Made by a program: the position numbers and the translations under genes | DNA from: Bubalus kerabau | Lineage: Eukaryota; Chordata; Mammalia; Artiodactyla; Bovidae | Length of the DNA stretch: 64,000 bases | Assembly: GCF_029407905.1 (NCBI RefSeq) | Contig: NC_073624.1 | Location: 110,918,001 to 110,982,000 of the forward strand | Direction: 5' to 3' | In this document: in pieces, positions 48,448 to 60,035 of the stretch | Position numbering within the stretch: position 1 is the stretch's first letter | Layout: each line of letters starts with the position of its first letter | Notes under the pieces: generated by a model | The model's input: only the letters and a program-made list of their open reading frames with translations | Told to the model about the DNA's origin: nothing | Database searches by the model: none

Positions 48448-49079
48448 TAAATTTAAAATTTTTGACTTTTAATTATACTGGTACACAATCTCTTATCCAA
48501 GCCCATTGTGTTTGAAAGTTCAGAATTTTCCTAATTTATATTGCATGTATTGTGCAACTTAAACTATGATCTCCTCTAGCCAGATTCTAGGAAACACTAT
48601 ATAATTACACACTTCATATTTCTGAAGAAATATGAGAAATTCCTACTGTGTGAAAAACATTAAGACTATAAATGGCCTCATACTTACAAATAAATGTCAG
48701 TTTTCAGAGTGTTTGAGTCTTGGAATTATAGATTAGGGATTAGGAGCCTGTACATTTAATGGGTATAGTTCTAGTCTCTTTTATAAACACTTTGACACAG
48801 TTTTCAATATTTATTTGTATTTTACTATTAGAAATATTTAGTACCCTTAGCAATCCACAGGTCATTAAAGAGTGATGGTCCTGTCATTTGTTAAAGCAAA
48901 TATTTAATAACCTAATCTACAACTTCAGGGATTTAAGTTTTCTGCAAGTAACAGAGGAATACAAAATTCTTCAATTGGCATTCTTGAACCTTTTAAAGTA
49001 TTTTGTAAGCAATGTACCTGAACTGTTTGGTGGCACTACATTTGACATTCGCTTGGGAGAAGAAAATGACTCCCACAAA
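48448..49079. other. Intronic sequence, nothing recognised
   Basis: The ORF beginning at 48888 has no recognised homology, and runs into the BovB. Confidence 0.4.
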
Positions 49080-49090
49080 TGTGAGTTTTT

Positions 49091-51048
49091 CAGTTCAGTT
49101 CAGTCACTCAGTCGTGTCTGACTCTTTGCGACCCCTTGGACTGCAGCACGCCAGGCCTTCCTGTCCATCACCAACTCCCAGGTTTATTCAAACTCCTGTC
49201 CATTGAGTCGGTGATGCCATCCAACCATCTCATCCTCTGTCATCCCCTTCCCCTCCTGCCTTCAATCTTTCCCAGCATCAGGGTCTTTTCAAATGAGTCA
49301 GCTCTTTGCATCAGGTGGCCAAAGTACTGGAGTTTCAGCTTCAACATCAGTCCTTCCAATGAACACCCAGGACTGACTCCTTTAGGGTGGACTAGTTGGA
49401 TCTCCTTGCAGGCCAAGGGACTCTCAAGTCTTCTACAACACCACAATTCAAAAGCATCATTTCTTTGGCACTCAGCTTTCTTTATAGTTCAACTCTCACA
49501 TCCATACACGACTACTGGAAGAACCATAGCTTTGACTAGACAGACCTTTGTTGAAAAAGTAATGTCTCTGCTTTTGAATATGCTCTCTAGGATGGTCATA
49601 AGTTTTCTTCGCATCTTTTAATTTCATGGCTGCAGTCACCATCTGCAGTGATTTTGGAGCCCCCAAAAATAAAAGTCTGACACTGTTTCCATATTTATTT
49701 GCCACAAAGTGATGAGACCAGATGTCATAATCTTAGTTTTCTGAATGTTGAGTTTTAAGCAAACTTTTTCACTCTCCTCTTTCACTTTCATTAAGAGGCT
49801 CTTTAGTTCTTCTTCGCTTTCTGCCATAAGGGTGGTGTCATCTGCATAGCTGAGGTTATTGACATTTCTCCCAGCAATCTTGATTCCAGCTTGTGCTTCA
49901 TCCAGTCAAGCATTTCTCATGATGTACTCTGCATATAAGTTGAATAATTAGGGTGACAATAAACAGCCTTGACATACTCCTTTCCCGATCTGGAACCAGT
50001 CTGTTGTTCCATGTCCAGTTCTAACTGTTGCTTCCTGACCTGCATAAAAATTTCTCAGGAGGCAGGTCAGGCGGTCTGGTATTCCCATATCTTTAAGAAT
50101 TTTCCAAAGTTTATTATGATCTACACAGTCAAAGGCTTTGCCATAGTCAACAGAGCAGAAATAGATGTTTTTCTGGAACTCTCTCACTTTTTTGATGATC
50201 CAATGAATGTTGGCAATTTGATCTCTGGTTACCTCTGCCTTTTCTAAATCCAGCTTGAATATATGGAAGTTCATAGTTCACGTACTGTTGAAGCCTGGCT
50301 TGGAGAATTTTGAGCATTACTTTGTTAGTGTGTGCTGCTGCTGCTAAGTCACTTCAGTCATGTCTGATTCTGTGCGACCCCATAGACAGCAGTCCACCAG
50401 GCTCTGCCATCCCTGGGATTCTCCAGGCAAGAACAATGGAGTGGGTTGCCATTTCCTTCTCCAATGCATGAAAGTGAAAAGTGAAAAGTGAAGTCGCTCA
50501 GTTGTGTCCGACTCTTTGAGACCTCATGGACTTTAGCCTACCAGACTCCTCCTCCATCCATGAGATTTTCCAGGCAAGAATACTGGAGTGGGTTGCCATT
50601 GCCTTCTCCATGCCAGTGTGTAAGATGAGTGCAATTGTGTGGTAGTTTGAGCACTCTTTGACATTGCCTTTCTTTGGAATTGGAATGAAAGCTGACCTTT
50701 TCCAGTCCTGTGGCCACTGCTGAGTTTTCCAAATTTGCTGGCATATTGAGTGGAGCACTTTCACAGCTTCATCTTTTAGGATTTGAAATAGCTCAACTGG
50801 AATTCCATCACTTCCACTAGCTTTGTTCACAGTGATGCTTCCTAAGGCCCACTTGACTTCACATTTCAGGAGGTCTGGCTCTAGGTGAGTGATCACACCA
50901 TCGTGATTATCTGGGTCGTGAATTTCTTTTTTGTGCAGTTCTTCTGTGTATTCTTGCCACCTCTTCCTAATCTCTTCAGCTTCTGTTAGGTCCATACCAT
51001 TTCTATCCTTTATTGTGTCCATCTTTGCATGAAATATTCCCTTGGTAT
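49091..51048 (-). mobile_element. BovB LINE, 5'-truncated, with nested Bov-A2
   Basis: Antisense BovB from its 3' terminus into the region before the RT. Perfect 11-bp duplication TGTGAGTTTTT at 49080-49090 and 51049-51059. The minus frame keeps VDYGKAFD (RT block A) and, with a shift, YADD near 49835-49850. Several frameshifts. A Bov-A2 interrupts it at 50334-50614. Confidence 0.95.
50334..50614 (-). mobile_element. Bov-A2 SINE inside BovB
   Basis: CTG tract and two antisense Bov-A units. Short duplication AGTGTGT at 50327-50333 and 50615-50621; BovB text continues on both sides. Confidence 0.93.
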
Positions 51049-51059
51049 TGTGAGTTTTT

Positions 51060-51555
51060 AGGCAGAAATAAAGTATGTACAATAAAAACTACAATAATGT
51101 AAAAATGAAATTTGTTTTAGGAAACATGGATAGAATTTCAAAGCTGAGTCAAATTTCATGACATATTATGTTTTCAATCACCTATACAATATTTTTTAGT
51201 TGATGATTTTGTGCTTTGAATTAGTCATTTTCTCTCCTATCATTTTTTAGGAACAAATGTAGTGGTGATTTTTACACTCCTAACCATGAAAATATTTTGT
51301 AGTCATATTGTTTTCTTTTTCATTATGTAATTAAAGATAACCGTGTTTAACAAGAATTGATAATTCCACATCATTCCACATTTTAGGCCTGATGTTTCTA
51401 AGCAATACACTGATGTCTAATGTACAGATCCATTTTAATGAGCCATAGAATCTGAGATTCAAGATGCCCAAACTCAGTTATCATCTGCCTCTCACTCAAC
51501 CAAAGCTTCTCTAACTCTTCACCCAGACACTTGATAGTCCTCATAGCTGACTGCC
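51060..51555. other. Intronic sequence, nothing recognised
   Basis: AT-rich; no exon-like feature. Confidence 0.4.
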
Positions 51556-51687
51556 CAAGAATAGCCCAAGAATACTGGAGTGGGTAGTCTATCCCTTCTC
51601 CAGTGGATCTTCCTGACCTAGAAGTCAAACCAGGGTCTCCTGCATTGCAGGCGGATTCTTTACCAACTGAGGTATCAGGGAAGCCCT
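51556..51687 (-). mobile_element. Bov-tA SINE, head part
   Basis: Begins at AGAATACTGGAGTGGGTAG and includes the complete antisense head (ACCAACTGAGGTATCAGGGA). The tail is missing; a direct repeat AGCCCAAGAATA marks its left edge. Confidence 0.88.
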
Positions 51688-52153
51688 TTTCCAGCATCGT
51701 ATTTGGCATATATTGAGGGTCTTCTGTGTATTACTGAATGATTACATATGTTTGTAAACGGGATAGGAAAAAAAAAAAAGAACATAGTTTTTTCCCCCAG
51801 AGAACTTAGGAAATAGGTATAACATTAATAGATCAAAATTAATATAGTACCAGAAGATTACAGAGGTACTAAAAGTATTTGTACCACAACACTGATATGT
51901 AATAAACTATATAAAGTTTCATGTGGAAGATGACATTAGAGATATTTTTAAGAGAAAGTTAGAAGGGACTAGAGGATATTTTGTATCAGACAGTACAGTT
52001 ATGCAGGGATGATCCTGCTGAAGGATATGTGGGGACTGAAATTCAGCCCGTGCTCTGCTCCAGGCTAGGCGAGGTGTTCCTAATTCCCATAAAGGAACCA
52101 GCTGGGCTAGCAGTATCCCTGATTAAAAAGAGAAGAGTAAATAGGGATTAAAT
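51688..52153. other. Intronic sequence, nothing recognised
   Basis: Includes a poly-A run near 51769-51780. No gene or repeat recognised. Confidence 0.4.
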
Positions 52154-52166
52154 AAGGAGAGTGACT

Positions 52167-52424
52167 CGGAGAAGGCAATGGCACCCCACTCCAGTACTCT
52201 TGCCTGGAAAATCCCATGGATTTTCCATGGGGTCGCTAGGAGTTGGACACGACTGAGCGACTTCACTTTATTTTTTCACTTTCATTCATTGGAGAAGGAA
52301 ATGGCAACCACTCCAGTGTTCTTGCCTGGAGAATCCCAGGGGTGGGGGAGCCTGGTGGGCTGCCGTTGATGGGGTCGCACAGAATCAGACATGACTGAAG
52401 TGACTTAGCAGAAGCAGTAGCAGC
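52167..52424 (+). mobile_element. Bov-A2 SINE
   Basis: Two units with an imperfect AGC tail. Perfect 13-bp duplication AAGGAGAGTGACT at 52154-52166 and 52425-52437. The first unit lacks about 20 bases around GGAGGAGCCT. Confidence 0.94.
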
Positions 52425-52629
52425 AAGGAGAGTGACTGAGAGGTTTGTTGTTGAAGGGCTGTAGGGTAGGAGTGCATCTTCTGTATAGTGACAGTGGAGG
52501 ATTCTAGCCTGTTCATATGTGTGGTGAAAGGTAAGGACGGACATTTGTATACAGAGTAATCAGTAGAAGCTTGAGTGAACTAGTGACATGATAAGGCAAT
52601 AATGAAGGGATATTGTTCGGCCATTTTGA

Positions 52630-53300
52630 TTCAGAATAGGTTATATAATACTTGTGTATCAGTTATCTATGGCTAAAATAATGCTATGTAACAAACAACA
52701 TAAAACCTAATTATCATGCAATATAATAGGTTTAAGGAATTCAGCTGACCTTTACTGGGCTTCCCAGGTGGTGCTAATGGTAAAGAATCTGCCTGCCAAT
52801 GCAGAAGATGTAAGAGACATGGGTTTGACTCATAGGTTGGGAAGATCCCCTGGAGGAGGATGGCACCCTACTTCAATATTTTGGCCAGGAGTATCCCATC
52901 TACAGAGAAGCCTGGTGGGTTACAGTCCATGGAGTTGCAAAGAGTTGGACAAGACTGAGTGCCTGAGCCTGACCTTGACTTGGATTGGTTAATCTTGGCT
53001 GGGCTTACTAGGCCACTTGTTGTCTGAAAGTTGACTCGGTTAACTGTATGTTAACTGGCTATTGTTTGATCTAGGATGGCCTTAGCTGGACCGACTTGGG
53101 CCCCTCAACTCTTAAGTTTGTATCTGATCCTTCAATGAGATAGTCTTTGCATGTTTTCATGGTGATGGCAAAAGAGTAAGGGCAAATAAAAAAAAAGCAA
53201 ATACTTCCTATGCTTCTGCTTGGGTCATTTTTTTTTTTTTTTTGGTAATACTCCTTGGCCAAGCCAAGAGACAGAGTGGAAAGCAACATTACACGGCAAA
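52630..53300 (+). mobile_element. Old medium-reiterated repeat, split by Bov-tA
   Basis: 52650-52744 (TCAGTTATCTATGGCTAAAAT ... ATAAAACC) and 52977-53300 (GGCTGGGCTTACTAGGCC ...) resemble the two parts of one widespread mammalian repeat of the 'GTTATCTATTGCTG' type. The family name is not certain. Confidence 0.35.
52755..52968 (+). mobile_element. Bov-tA SINE
   Basis: Head GGGCTTCCCAGGTGGTGCTA to tail GGACAAGACTGAGTGCCTGA. Duplication CTGACCTT at 52745-52752 and 52969-52976. Confidence 0.92.
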
Positions 53301-53559
53301 ATTACAAGGATGGATGAAACACAGTTACCATCGGTGTAACTAATCTACCACAAATAGATGTTAAAAGAGTCATTTGGGTCATTATTATGTTAGAAGAACT
53401 TATTGTGATAATGTAATCATTCTGATGAGGTGTGGGAATTTGAAATAGGACTGTGAACCTTGAAACTAAGAGAGACATGTCAATGTAGAGAATATTGAGG
53501 AGAGAGAACGGACATAGCCAGAAAATGAACTAAATGGCTGTGATTTTGGACTTGTTAGA

Positions 53560-54115
53560 AGATCTGAATTTGAATTGGAATTCTTCCACTTATTAGCTGA
53601 GCTGTCAAGGGTAAGTGACTGACTTCTCTGAAACTCTATTTTTTTTCATTGGAAGGAGAGGATGATATCTACCATATGAGTGGTTAAAAGGAGGTGTGTG
53701 TATGTGCTTCAGAAACCTTAAACATTATTAAATGTCACCTGGTATTTTTCATAAATTGTGATGTGCCAGTATCTACTCTGATGAGGAATTAAGTTAAAAG
53801 AGGCTACTTGTGGAGAAGAGGGAAATATTTATACTTTAACATTAAAAAAAAAACCAAAATATTTAAGTGAAACTTACAGGAAGTGACAGAAGTCACTCTT
53901 ATTCCAGAGACATTGTACCTAGGTATATTTTTGGCTTGCTACTTACTAGCTTAATAACCTTGGTCAAAGTAATTAGTTCAAATAATGATAGAACCTGCCT
54001 CATAAGGTCATTATGAGACATAAATGAACTGGAACATGTCAAATGATCAGTTCCGTACCTCACAGATAGTACATGCTCAATAAATGTTAAATGCAGCTAT
54101 TGATGTTATTATTAC
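53560..54115 (-). mobile_element. Two MIR-like fragments
   Basis: 53560-53680 (TCTTCCACTTATTAGCTGAGC ... CTCTGAAACTC) and 53970-54115 (ACCTGCCTCATAAGGTCATTA ... TGCTCAATAAATG) match the antisense MIR order. The latter retains the 3' end. Confidence 0.5.
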
Positions 54116-54635
54116 CATAGATATTACCATCATTATCCTTAGCCAATCTTAATGGCACAATTTTCCTGGGTAATAATGAACACCAGCACAAACTGAATGC
54201 ACTAAAAACCCTACTCTCCACAATCATTATCAAATTTTGTAAGTTTTTGATTGATCTTATTTAAAAAAAAATCTTAACTGCATTTTCTTAAATTGTTTTC
54301 CCAATTTCTTCACTTCCTTGATGGCCAGTCTCATGTCTCTTGATTAAGTCAAATAACAGCCTTCCTGTTGTGCTAAGAAGATCACATCTGGATTAAGAGC
54401 TCCTTCCTTTTCAGTGAGACTTAATGCCACCACAACACATACAGAAGGGTTTTACCCCTCACTCCTGTCAAAAATAAAGACACTATTATCTTTTGCTATC
54501 TCTGATTATGGTTATTCTATCTTAAATGTGTTTCTCTTTCTTCCAGTTATTTTTCCCCCAGCCAAATGAAATGGTATTTACCCTCAGCCTTTATTTCCTG
54601 TTATTTATGGCCTTTTATTTGTCTTTATTTATAAC
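54116..54635. other. Intronic sequence, nothing recognised
   Basis: No exon or repeat family identified. Confidence 0.4.
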
Positions 54636-54755
54636 TTTTTTTGTGTGACTGTGCTGTGAGGCATGCAGGATCTTAGTTCCCTGACCAGGGACTGAACCCA
54701 TGCCCACTGCAGTTGAAAGGTGGAGTCCTAACCATCAGACTGCCAGGGAAGTCCC
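54636..54755 (-). mobile_element. CHR-type tRNA-derived SINE
   Basis: CAGGATCTTAGTTCCCTGAC, GGGACTGAACCCATGCCC and CAGACTGCCAGGGAAGTCCC follow the antisense order of the CHR SINEs of cetartiodactyls. This family is older than Bov-tA. Confidence 0.75.
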
Positions 54756-54779
54756 TCTCTTTTCTTTTTTAACTCTTAT

Positions 54780-55230
54780 AATCAGGCTTCTATCATCACC
54801 ATTCTCCTGAAAACACACTCCTGTATGCCACCGATGTGTGCACATTTTGCAAATCCAGTGATCCTCTTTCATTCTTCATGTTCATGGCCTCTTTGTGCCA
54901 AAATGTGCTATTAATTATCTCATCTTGAAATTCTCATGTCCTTAATTCTTCATAACCATTCCCCTCATAGGCTACAAGGTGTGGTGTTCTTTAGTACTCA
55001 TTCTTTTCCTACATATTCTCATATACTTATTTATATCCATACTCATCTTTATTTACCTATGTTCTCCAACCTTAAGCACTACCCTTCTTGTTTAATCCTT
55101 CCCTCCAAATCCCCAATCCCCTCCTTTTTATCTCTTCCTTTGACTTTTTTTTGTCTCCTGTATCTTCAATTTCTCCCTCTCCTTCTCAATTGGCTTTTTT
55201 GTCACATATTCAAATCTATTCCTTAAAAGT
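54780..55230 (+). mobile_element. Possible L2 LINE fragment
   Basis: Pyrimidine-rich text (ATTCTCCTGAAAACACACTC ... AAATCCAGTGATCCTCTTTC) resembles sense L2 upstream of the RT block. Very decayed. Confidence 0.4.
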
Positions 55231-56700
55231 ACAGTGATGGTTAGTACAATAACAACAAAAGGGATCCTTAACACCGTGTCTCCATTTAGCTACCAATCTC
55301 TTTTTTCCTTTATTCCCCAACTTGTCTGTTTTCACTGTCTCAGTGTCTTCATCTTCTATTCCCCTTCTGAGCATCTGCAGTTGGGCTTTTCTTCTAAAAC
55401 CTTACTAACAATCATGTTACCAGTTACCACCTGATAAATGTGGGAGGTTTGTTTTATTAAAATTCACTGCAAAATGTGACATTGTGATTAACTCCCGTCT
55501 CAAAAAATACCTCCCCAAATAAACGAACAACAACAAAAAAACATTTCACTCTTAACTTTCATGATACCACGTTGTCTTCATTCCTAAATCTTTCAAACTT
55601 TTTTCTCCTAATACTTTTTTCTGTGAGCAATTCCTCACTTAGCCACTTTAAAAATACTAAATAATAAATAGAAGACGACTGGACAGTAATATCTAACATT
55701 TCTGAACACTCCACCTATGCCAGGTAATGTTTCATTTAAGCATCCAGATATTAAAATGGGAGGCTGTCTTTCTGTTTGAGGGGAGGCTAAATAAGTGAGG
55801 TGCAAGACTTTATTTGCAGGAGGTGCTAAGATATAATCCAAGTAATTAATCCAGTATTAGCTTAAACTCCATTTTAAGACTCTACAGAAGTTAGTAAAGC
55901 TAGAAGAGAGACAGAGCTGTTTTGCATGGCAGCTGGTCTGCTGTGCATAATCTACCACACCATGTATGAAGCATGGGGTGATTTCTGTTCAACTTAGTCA
56001 AGTGAGAAGGGCTTCATGAGCAATGTTCAGAGAGCTTGATGTGCTTCCCCCACAAGTTGAAAAATATAGAGGCTGAAGTCTAAAAGCCACAGGTGTGGCC
56101 GGAAATGCCCCTTTCTCTATAGCAGGTTGAAGAGTCACCTGTCAGATAAACTGCAACTCCTCCAATATCAACACAAAGGTTAGTTTTTTGAAGAGCAAGA
56201 AGTTCCCTCAAAAGGGGATATTACTTAGGGTAATTTCTGTGTAAACCCACAAAGTAGAATATTAAAACCCCAAGTTTCTAAATGGTAAGCAATGAGTGAC
56301 AAATTGGGATATTGACTTCAGAGAAGATACTGAGAGCAAGTCAATGAAAACCAAAGAAGAATCTACAGAGGGGTTTTTTGAGGAAGCCACAAATGCACCT
56401 TGGAAGAAGGACCACTGATTATCTATCTGCCATTCAGAAAGCCCCAATCCTGGATGACATGTAAGTCAGCCCATACCACTGTAATCTTTCTCCCCAGTTT
56501 CCCCTTCCATGGCCCTGATTCTTAGAATGGTCAGAAACTGCTGCTATGAGTAGGGGATGTCAGAGTAAAGAGAGATCATGCCCTCATCCTCCAATGCAGA
56601 CCTGCTTCAAGGCTTGAAACAAGCCTGAACTATGTGTGGTGGGTGGGTGGGAAGGATGGCAGGGGCAGGGGCAGGGAAGGACAGAGCACATCTTTAGATT
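55231..56700. other. Intronic sequence, nothing recognised
   Basis: Small ORFs on both strands without motifs. A (TGGG)-type G-rich patch lies at about 56637-56680. Confidence 0.4.
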
Positions 56701-56730
56701 GGGATAGGAGCTCAGAACTAGTATGTTATT

Positions 56731-56909
56731 GAATTAGCACTATGGAATTGTGAGACTGCACAATTTCAGTCTCACAATTGAGACTATGTGAGTCTCAACT
56801 GAACTAGCATTATGGAATTGTGAGACTGCACAATTTCAGTCTCACAATTGCGACTATGTGAGTCTCAACTGAACTAGCACTATGGAATTGTGAGACTGTA
56901 TAATTTCAG
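56731..56909 (+). repeat. 70-bp tandem repeat, 2.6 copies, hairpin-forming
   Basis: Copies start at 56731, 56801 and 56871 (GAATTAGCAC, GAACTAGCAT, GAACTAGCAC), exact 70-bp spacing. In copy 1, AATTGTGAGACTG (56746-56758) pairs with CAGTCTCACAATT (56767-56779) over an 8-nt loop. TTGAGACT (56778-56785) pairs with AGTCTCAA (56791-56798) over a 5-nt loop. Copy 2 keeps the first stem and has one mismatch in the second. Copy 3 ends inside the first loop. Confidence 0.92.
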
Positions 56910-57019
56910 AACAAAAGGAAAGATAGTTTGTTTTCTAAGTATGAGCAAAAAAACTTAAGACATGTGGGTGAAATTTCATTTGGGGCTAATTTCTTTACCT
57001 GAGGGAATCAGAAGAGATA

Positions 57020-57150
57020 TAATAATATTAATTTTGGAATCAATCCTTAAAACATCCCAATGAGGGTGTTATCATTCCCATTTTACAGATGATAAAACTG
57101 AAGCATAGACAGGTTAAGTAACCTGTTCAACCAGGGTTCTATTCATGGCT
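57020..57150 (+). mobile_element. MIR SINE
   Basis: CATTCCCATTTTACAGATGATAAAACTGAAGC then GACAGGTTAAGTAACCTG: a well-preserved MIR core. Confidence 0.8.
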
Positions 57151-57226
57151 TACTTTTGTTTTACTCTAAGTCATCTTTATTTCATTATATTCATAAAGAA
57201 GTATTTAACTTCTCTAGAAACCTTTA

Positions 57227-57367
57227 GGGCTTCCCTTAGCCTAGCTCAGTCAGTAAATAATCTGCCTGCAAGGCAGGAGACCTGGGTTTGATTCCTGGGT
57301 TGGGCAAATACCCTGGAGAAGGAAATGGCAACCCACTCTAGTATTCTTGCCTGGAGAATCCCATGGA
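57227..57367 (+). mobile_element. Bov-tA SINE lacking its 3' tail
   Basis: Head GGGCTTCCCTTAGCCTAGCTC through GAGAATCCCATGGA; the rest of the tail is absent. Perfect 12-bp duplication TAGAAACCTTTA at 57215-57226 and 57368-57379. Confidence 0.92.
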
Positions 57368-57440
57368 TAGAAACCTTTAAGAGACATGGGCCACAAAAAG
57401 CACTCATCAGAAATACTCTTAAGTTCTAACAAGGAAGGAA

Positions 57441-57554
57441 GGAAGTGAAGTCACTCAGTCATGTTCAACTCTTTGTGACCCCATGGACGGTAGCCTACCA
57501 GGATCCTCTGTCCATGGCATTTTCCAGGCAAGAGTATTGGAGTGGGTTGCCATT
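57441..57554 (-). mobile_element. Bov-A-type fragment
   Basis: One antisense unit (GTGAAGTCACTCAGTCATGTT ... GGGTTGCCATT) next to a GGAA repeat at 57431-57444. No tRNA head. Confidence 0.88.
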
Positions 57555-58139
57555 AAGGAAATGTGAAATGATTATTAGAGCTGGTATAATTATACTGAAT
57601 ATAAGTATTCAAGGACCCCAAATCTTCATATTTATGTTACCATGAATTTGCCTTTTTATGTACTCAGCATACTTTTATAGCCCCTTAGGTCCATCTAATG
57701 AGTAGGACAGTATAGGCTTTATGGAAAAGTATTTAATTAGAAGTTACAATACCTGGATTCTAGTTTCAATTTTTCCAAACCCTGTGACAACAGAAAACCA
57801 CTGAACTTCTGAGACTTTGTTTACTTACATATAAAATAAGGAATTCTAGTACCATTTAATACGTTGTATACATTGGCCAATTTCAAGTGATTATAAAGGG
57901 TATGCACCTCAGCTTTACTAATTTATTCACAGCCACTTAACATACAATTATGGTTTATTCAACAATATTTTAGGGCCTACTCTGAGTCAGGTTCTGTGTT
58001 TACAGTATAGAGTGGCTGATACATACTTTTTTTTTTCTTTAAGACTTTACCCAATTATGGTTTCTAGGAATCTGTTATGGTAATAAGAATCTAATGTCTA
58101 TAATCCACTGAATATTATATTCATTTGTAAATTCTTTGA
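57555..58139. other. Intronic sequence with MIR-like fragment
   Basis: 57745-57900 resembles an antisense MIR. A T run lies near 58027. Confidence 0.4.
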
Positions 58140-58993
58140 AACTATCATTTCTAGTTATTTTATTGCCTTTTATTCTCAACTGTGATGAACTGTCCATGTT
58201 TCTATAATAGGCTAGTTCCCTCTTTTGTGTTCTAGATCTCCTCCCCTCTTGCAATTCTAGGACAAAACATTTTCCCTCTTTTTTCCTACATCAACAATAA
58301 TGTGTCCATCTCTAATGAATTATAACCAACAGCATTAAATATTCCTATATTTTTCCCATTTAAAAAATATATTAACAACCCTGCCATACCAAGCTGTCAC
58401 CACATTTATCTTTCCATTTGCCGGAAAAGTTAATTTTTTTCCCCTATACTTGTTCTAATTTCTCTCTCCTTATTTCTCTTGAATCTACACCACTCAGGTG
58501 TTCACCTCAACAACTTCATCTAAACTACTCTTGCAAATATTATTTATAACTTCCGTATTGCTAAATATAGTGATAACTTTTCAGTTTCCACTTTTTTTTT
58601 ATCATTAGACACTTTTCTTGTACTTTCTTCATTTGGCTCTAGGTCAGCCCACTTGCCTGGTTTTCCTTCTACCCTCATTGGTTATTCCCCAGTCTTGGTT
58701 GTTAGTTGCTTCTCATCCCCCTGACTCATTAATACTTTTTACTCCCTGGGCTCAATACCTGTACCTTTTCTCTTTCTATCTCTATTGACACCATTGGTTA
58801 TTTCTTCCATCTCCTGGTTTTAGACAACATCTAAATATTGATAACACTGGAATTTACATTTCTAATCCAGACATTTCCTCTGACCTTCAGATTCATATTG
58901 TCAAAATGTAGAAGTTTAAAATGTCCAAAACTGAGTTTGTCATCTTCAATTAGTCTCATGCATCTCAATTAACAGCAATGCTAATCTTGTGTG

Positions 58994-59223
58994 TGTGTGT
59001 GTGTGTGTGCGCGCGCACGTGCACTTAGTCACTCAGTTGTGTCCAATTCTTTGCAACCCTATGGACTGTAGACCACTAGTCTCCTCTGTCCATGAGATTT
59101 TCCAGGCAAGAATACTGGAGTGGGTTGTCATTTCCCTCCAAGGGATCTTCCTGACCCAGGGATCAAACCCAGGTCTCCTGCATTGCAGGCAAGTTCCTTA
59201 CCACTAAGCCACCTGGGAAGCCC
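58994..59223 (-). mobile_element. Bov-tA SINE with TG/CA tail
   Basis: The (TG)n(CG)n run at 58989-59020 is the tail on the element's own strand. Antisense tail and head follow, ending ACTAAGCCACCTGGGAAGCC. Duplication AATCTTGTGTG (58983-58993) and AATCTTATGTG (59224-59234), one mismatch. Confidence 0.93.
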
Positions 59224-59832
59224 AATCTTATGTGGGCTTAGGCCAAAATATTGGTGTCTTTCTTCTTTCACATTTGTATTCAATTTAGCAGTTAAACATT
59301 TCAGTTTTAGCTTCAAAGCATATGTAGAACTGAACGACTATAATCACCTTTACAGCTGCATCTTAATCCAAGTATACTAGGATTTTCCTAATTGGTCTTC
59401 GTGCTTGTATCCCTGTACTGTATCAGTTTATTGTAAAAAGAACAGCAAGAGATCCGGACTCTGATAAAAGGTAGGTCAGATTATGTTTCACATCTGTTCA
59501 AGTCTCTGAATGCTTTTCCATCTCAATGTAAAAGGCCAGGTCTTTAACCTGGTTCAAAGGTCTAACATCCACCCCCTGCTCTTTATCTGTCTGATATCAT
59601 CTCCTGCTATTATCTAGCTCACTCAGCTGTACTCCTACCATCCTGATGTTCTTTCTTTTCAACATGTCAGGCATTCAACTGACTTATGGACTTTGCCACG
59701 ACTCTTCCCAAAGCCTGGGAAAGTTGCCTCTCCATAAACACATGCTCTCTCAGCTCATTCTGGGCTTTACTCAGATATCACATTCTCAGTGAGACCCTAC
59801 CTGATCACCCTATTTAAAATTATAATCTCTCT

Positions 59833-60035
59833 TTCTGCTAAGTTGTGTCTGACTCTTTATGACCCTATGGACCATAGGTCGCCAGGCTCCATGGAATTCT
59901 CCAGGCAAGATTACTGGAGCGGGTTGTAATGCTCTCCTCTAGGGCATTTCCCAACCAAGGGATCAAAGCTGTAGGTTTCTTACGTCTCCTGCCTTGGCAG
60001 GTAAGTTCTTTACCACCACCACCACCTGGGAATAG
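59833..60035 (-). mobile_element. Bov-tA SINE
   Basis: Diverged copy: TGCTAAGTTGTGTCTGAC ... AAGTTCTTTACC and an ACC expansion before CACCTGGGAATAGCC. Confidence 0.88.

Noticed and set aside
49136..49621. 161-residue + strand ORF
   Set aside because: It is the reverse strand of the BovB C-terminal region; equivalent frames appear at 22750, 29131 and 61753 wherever BovB lies in that orientation.
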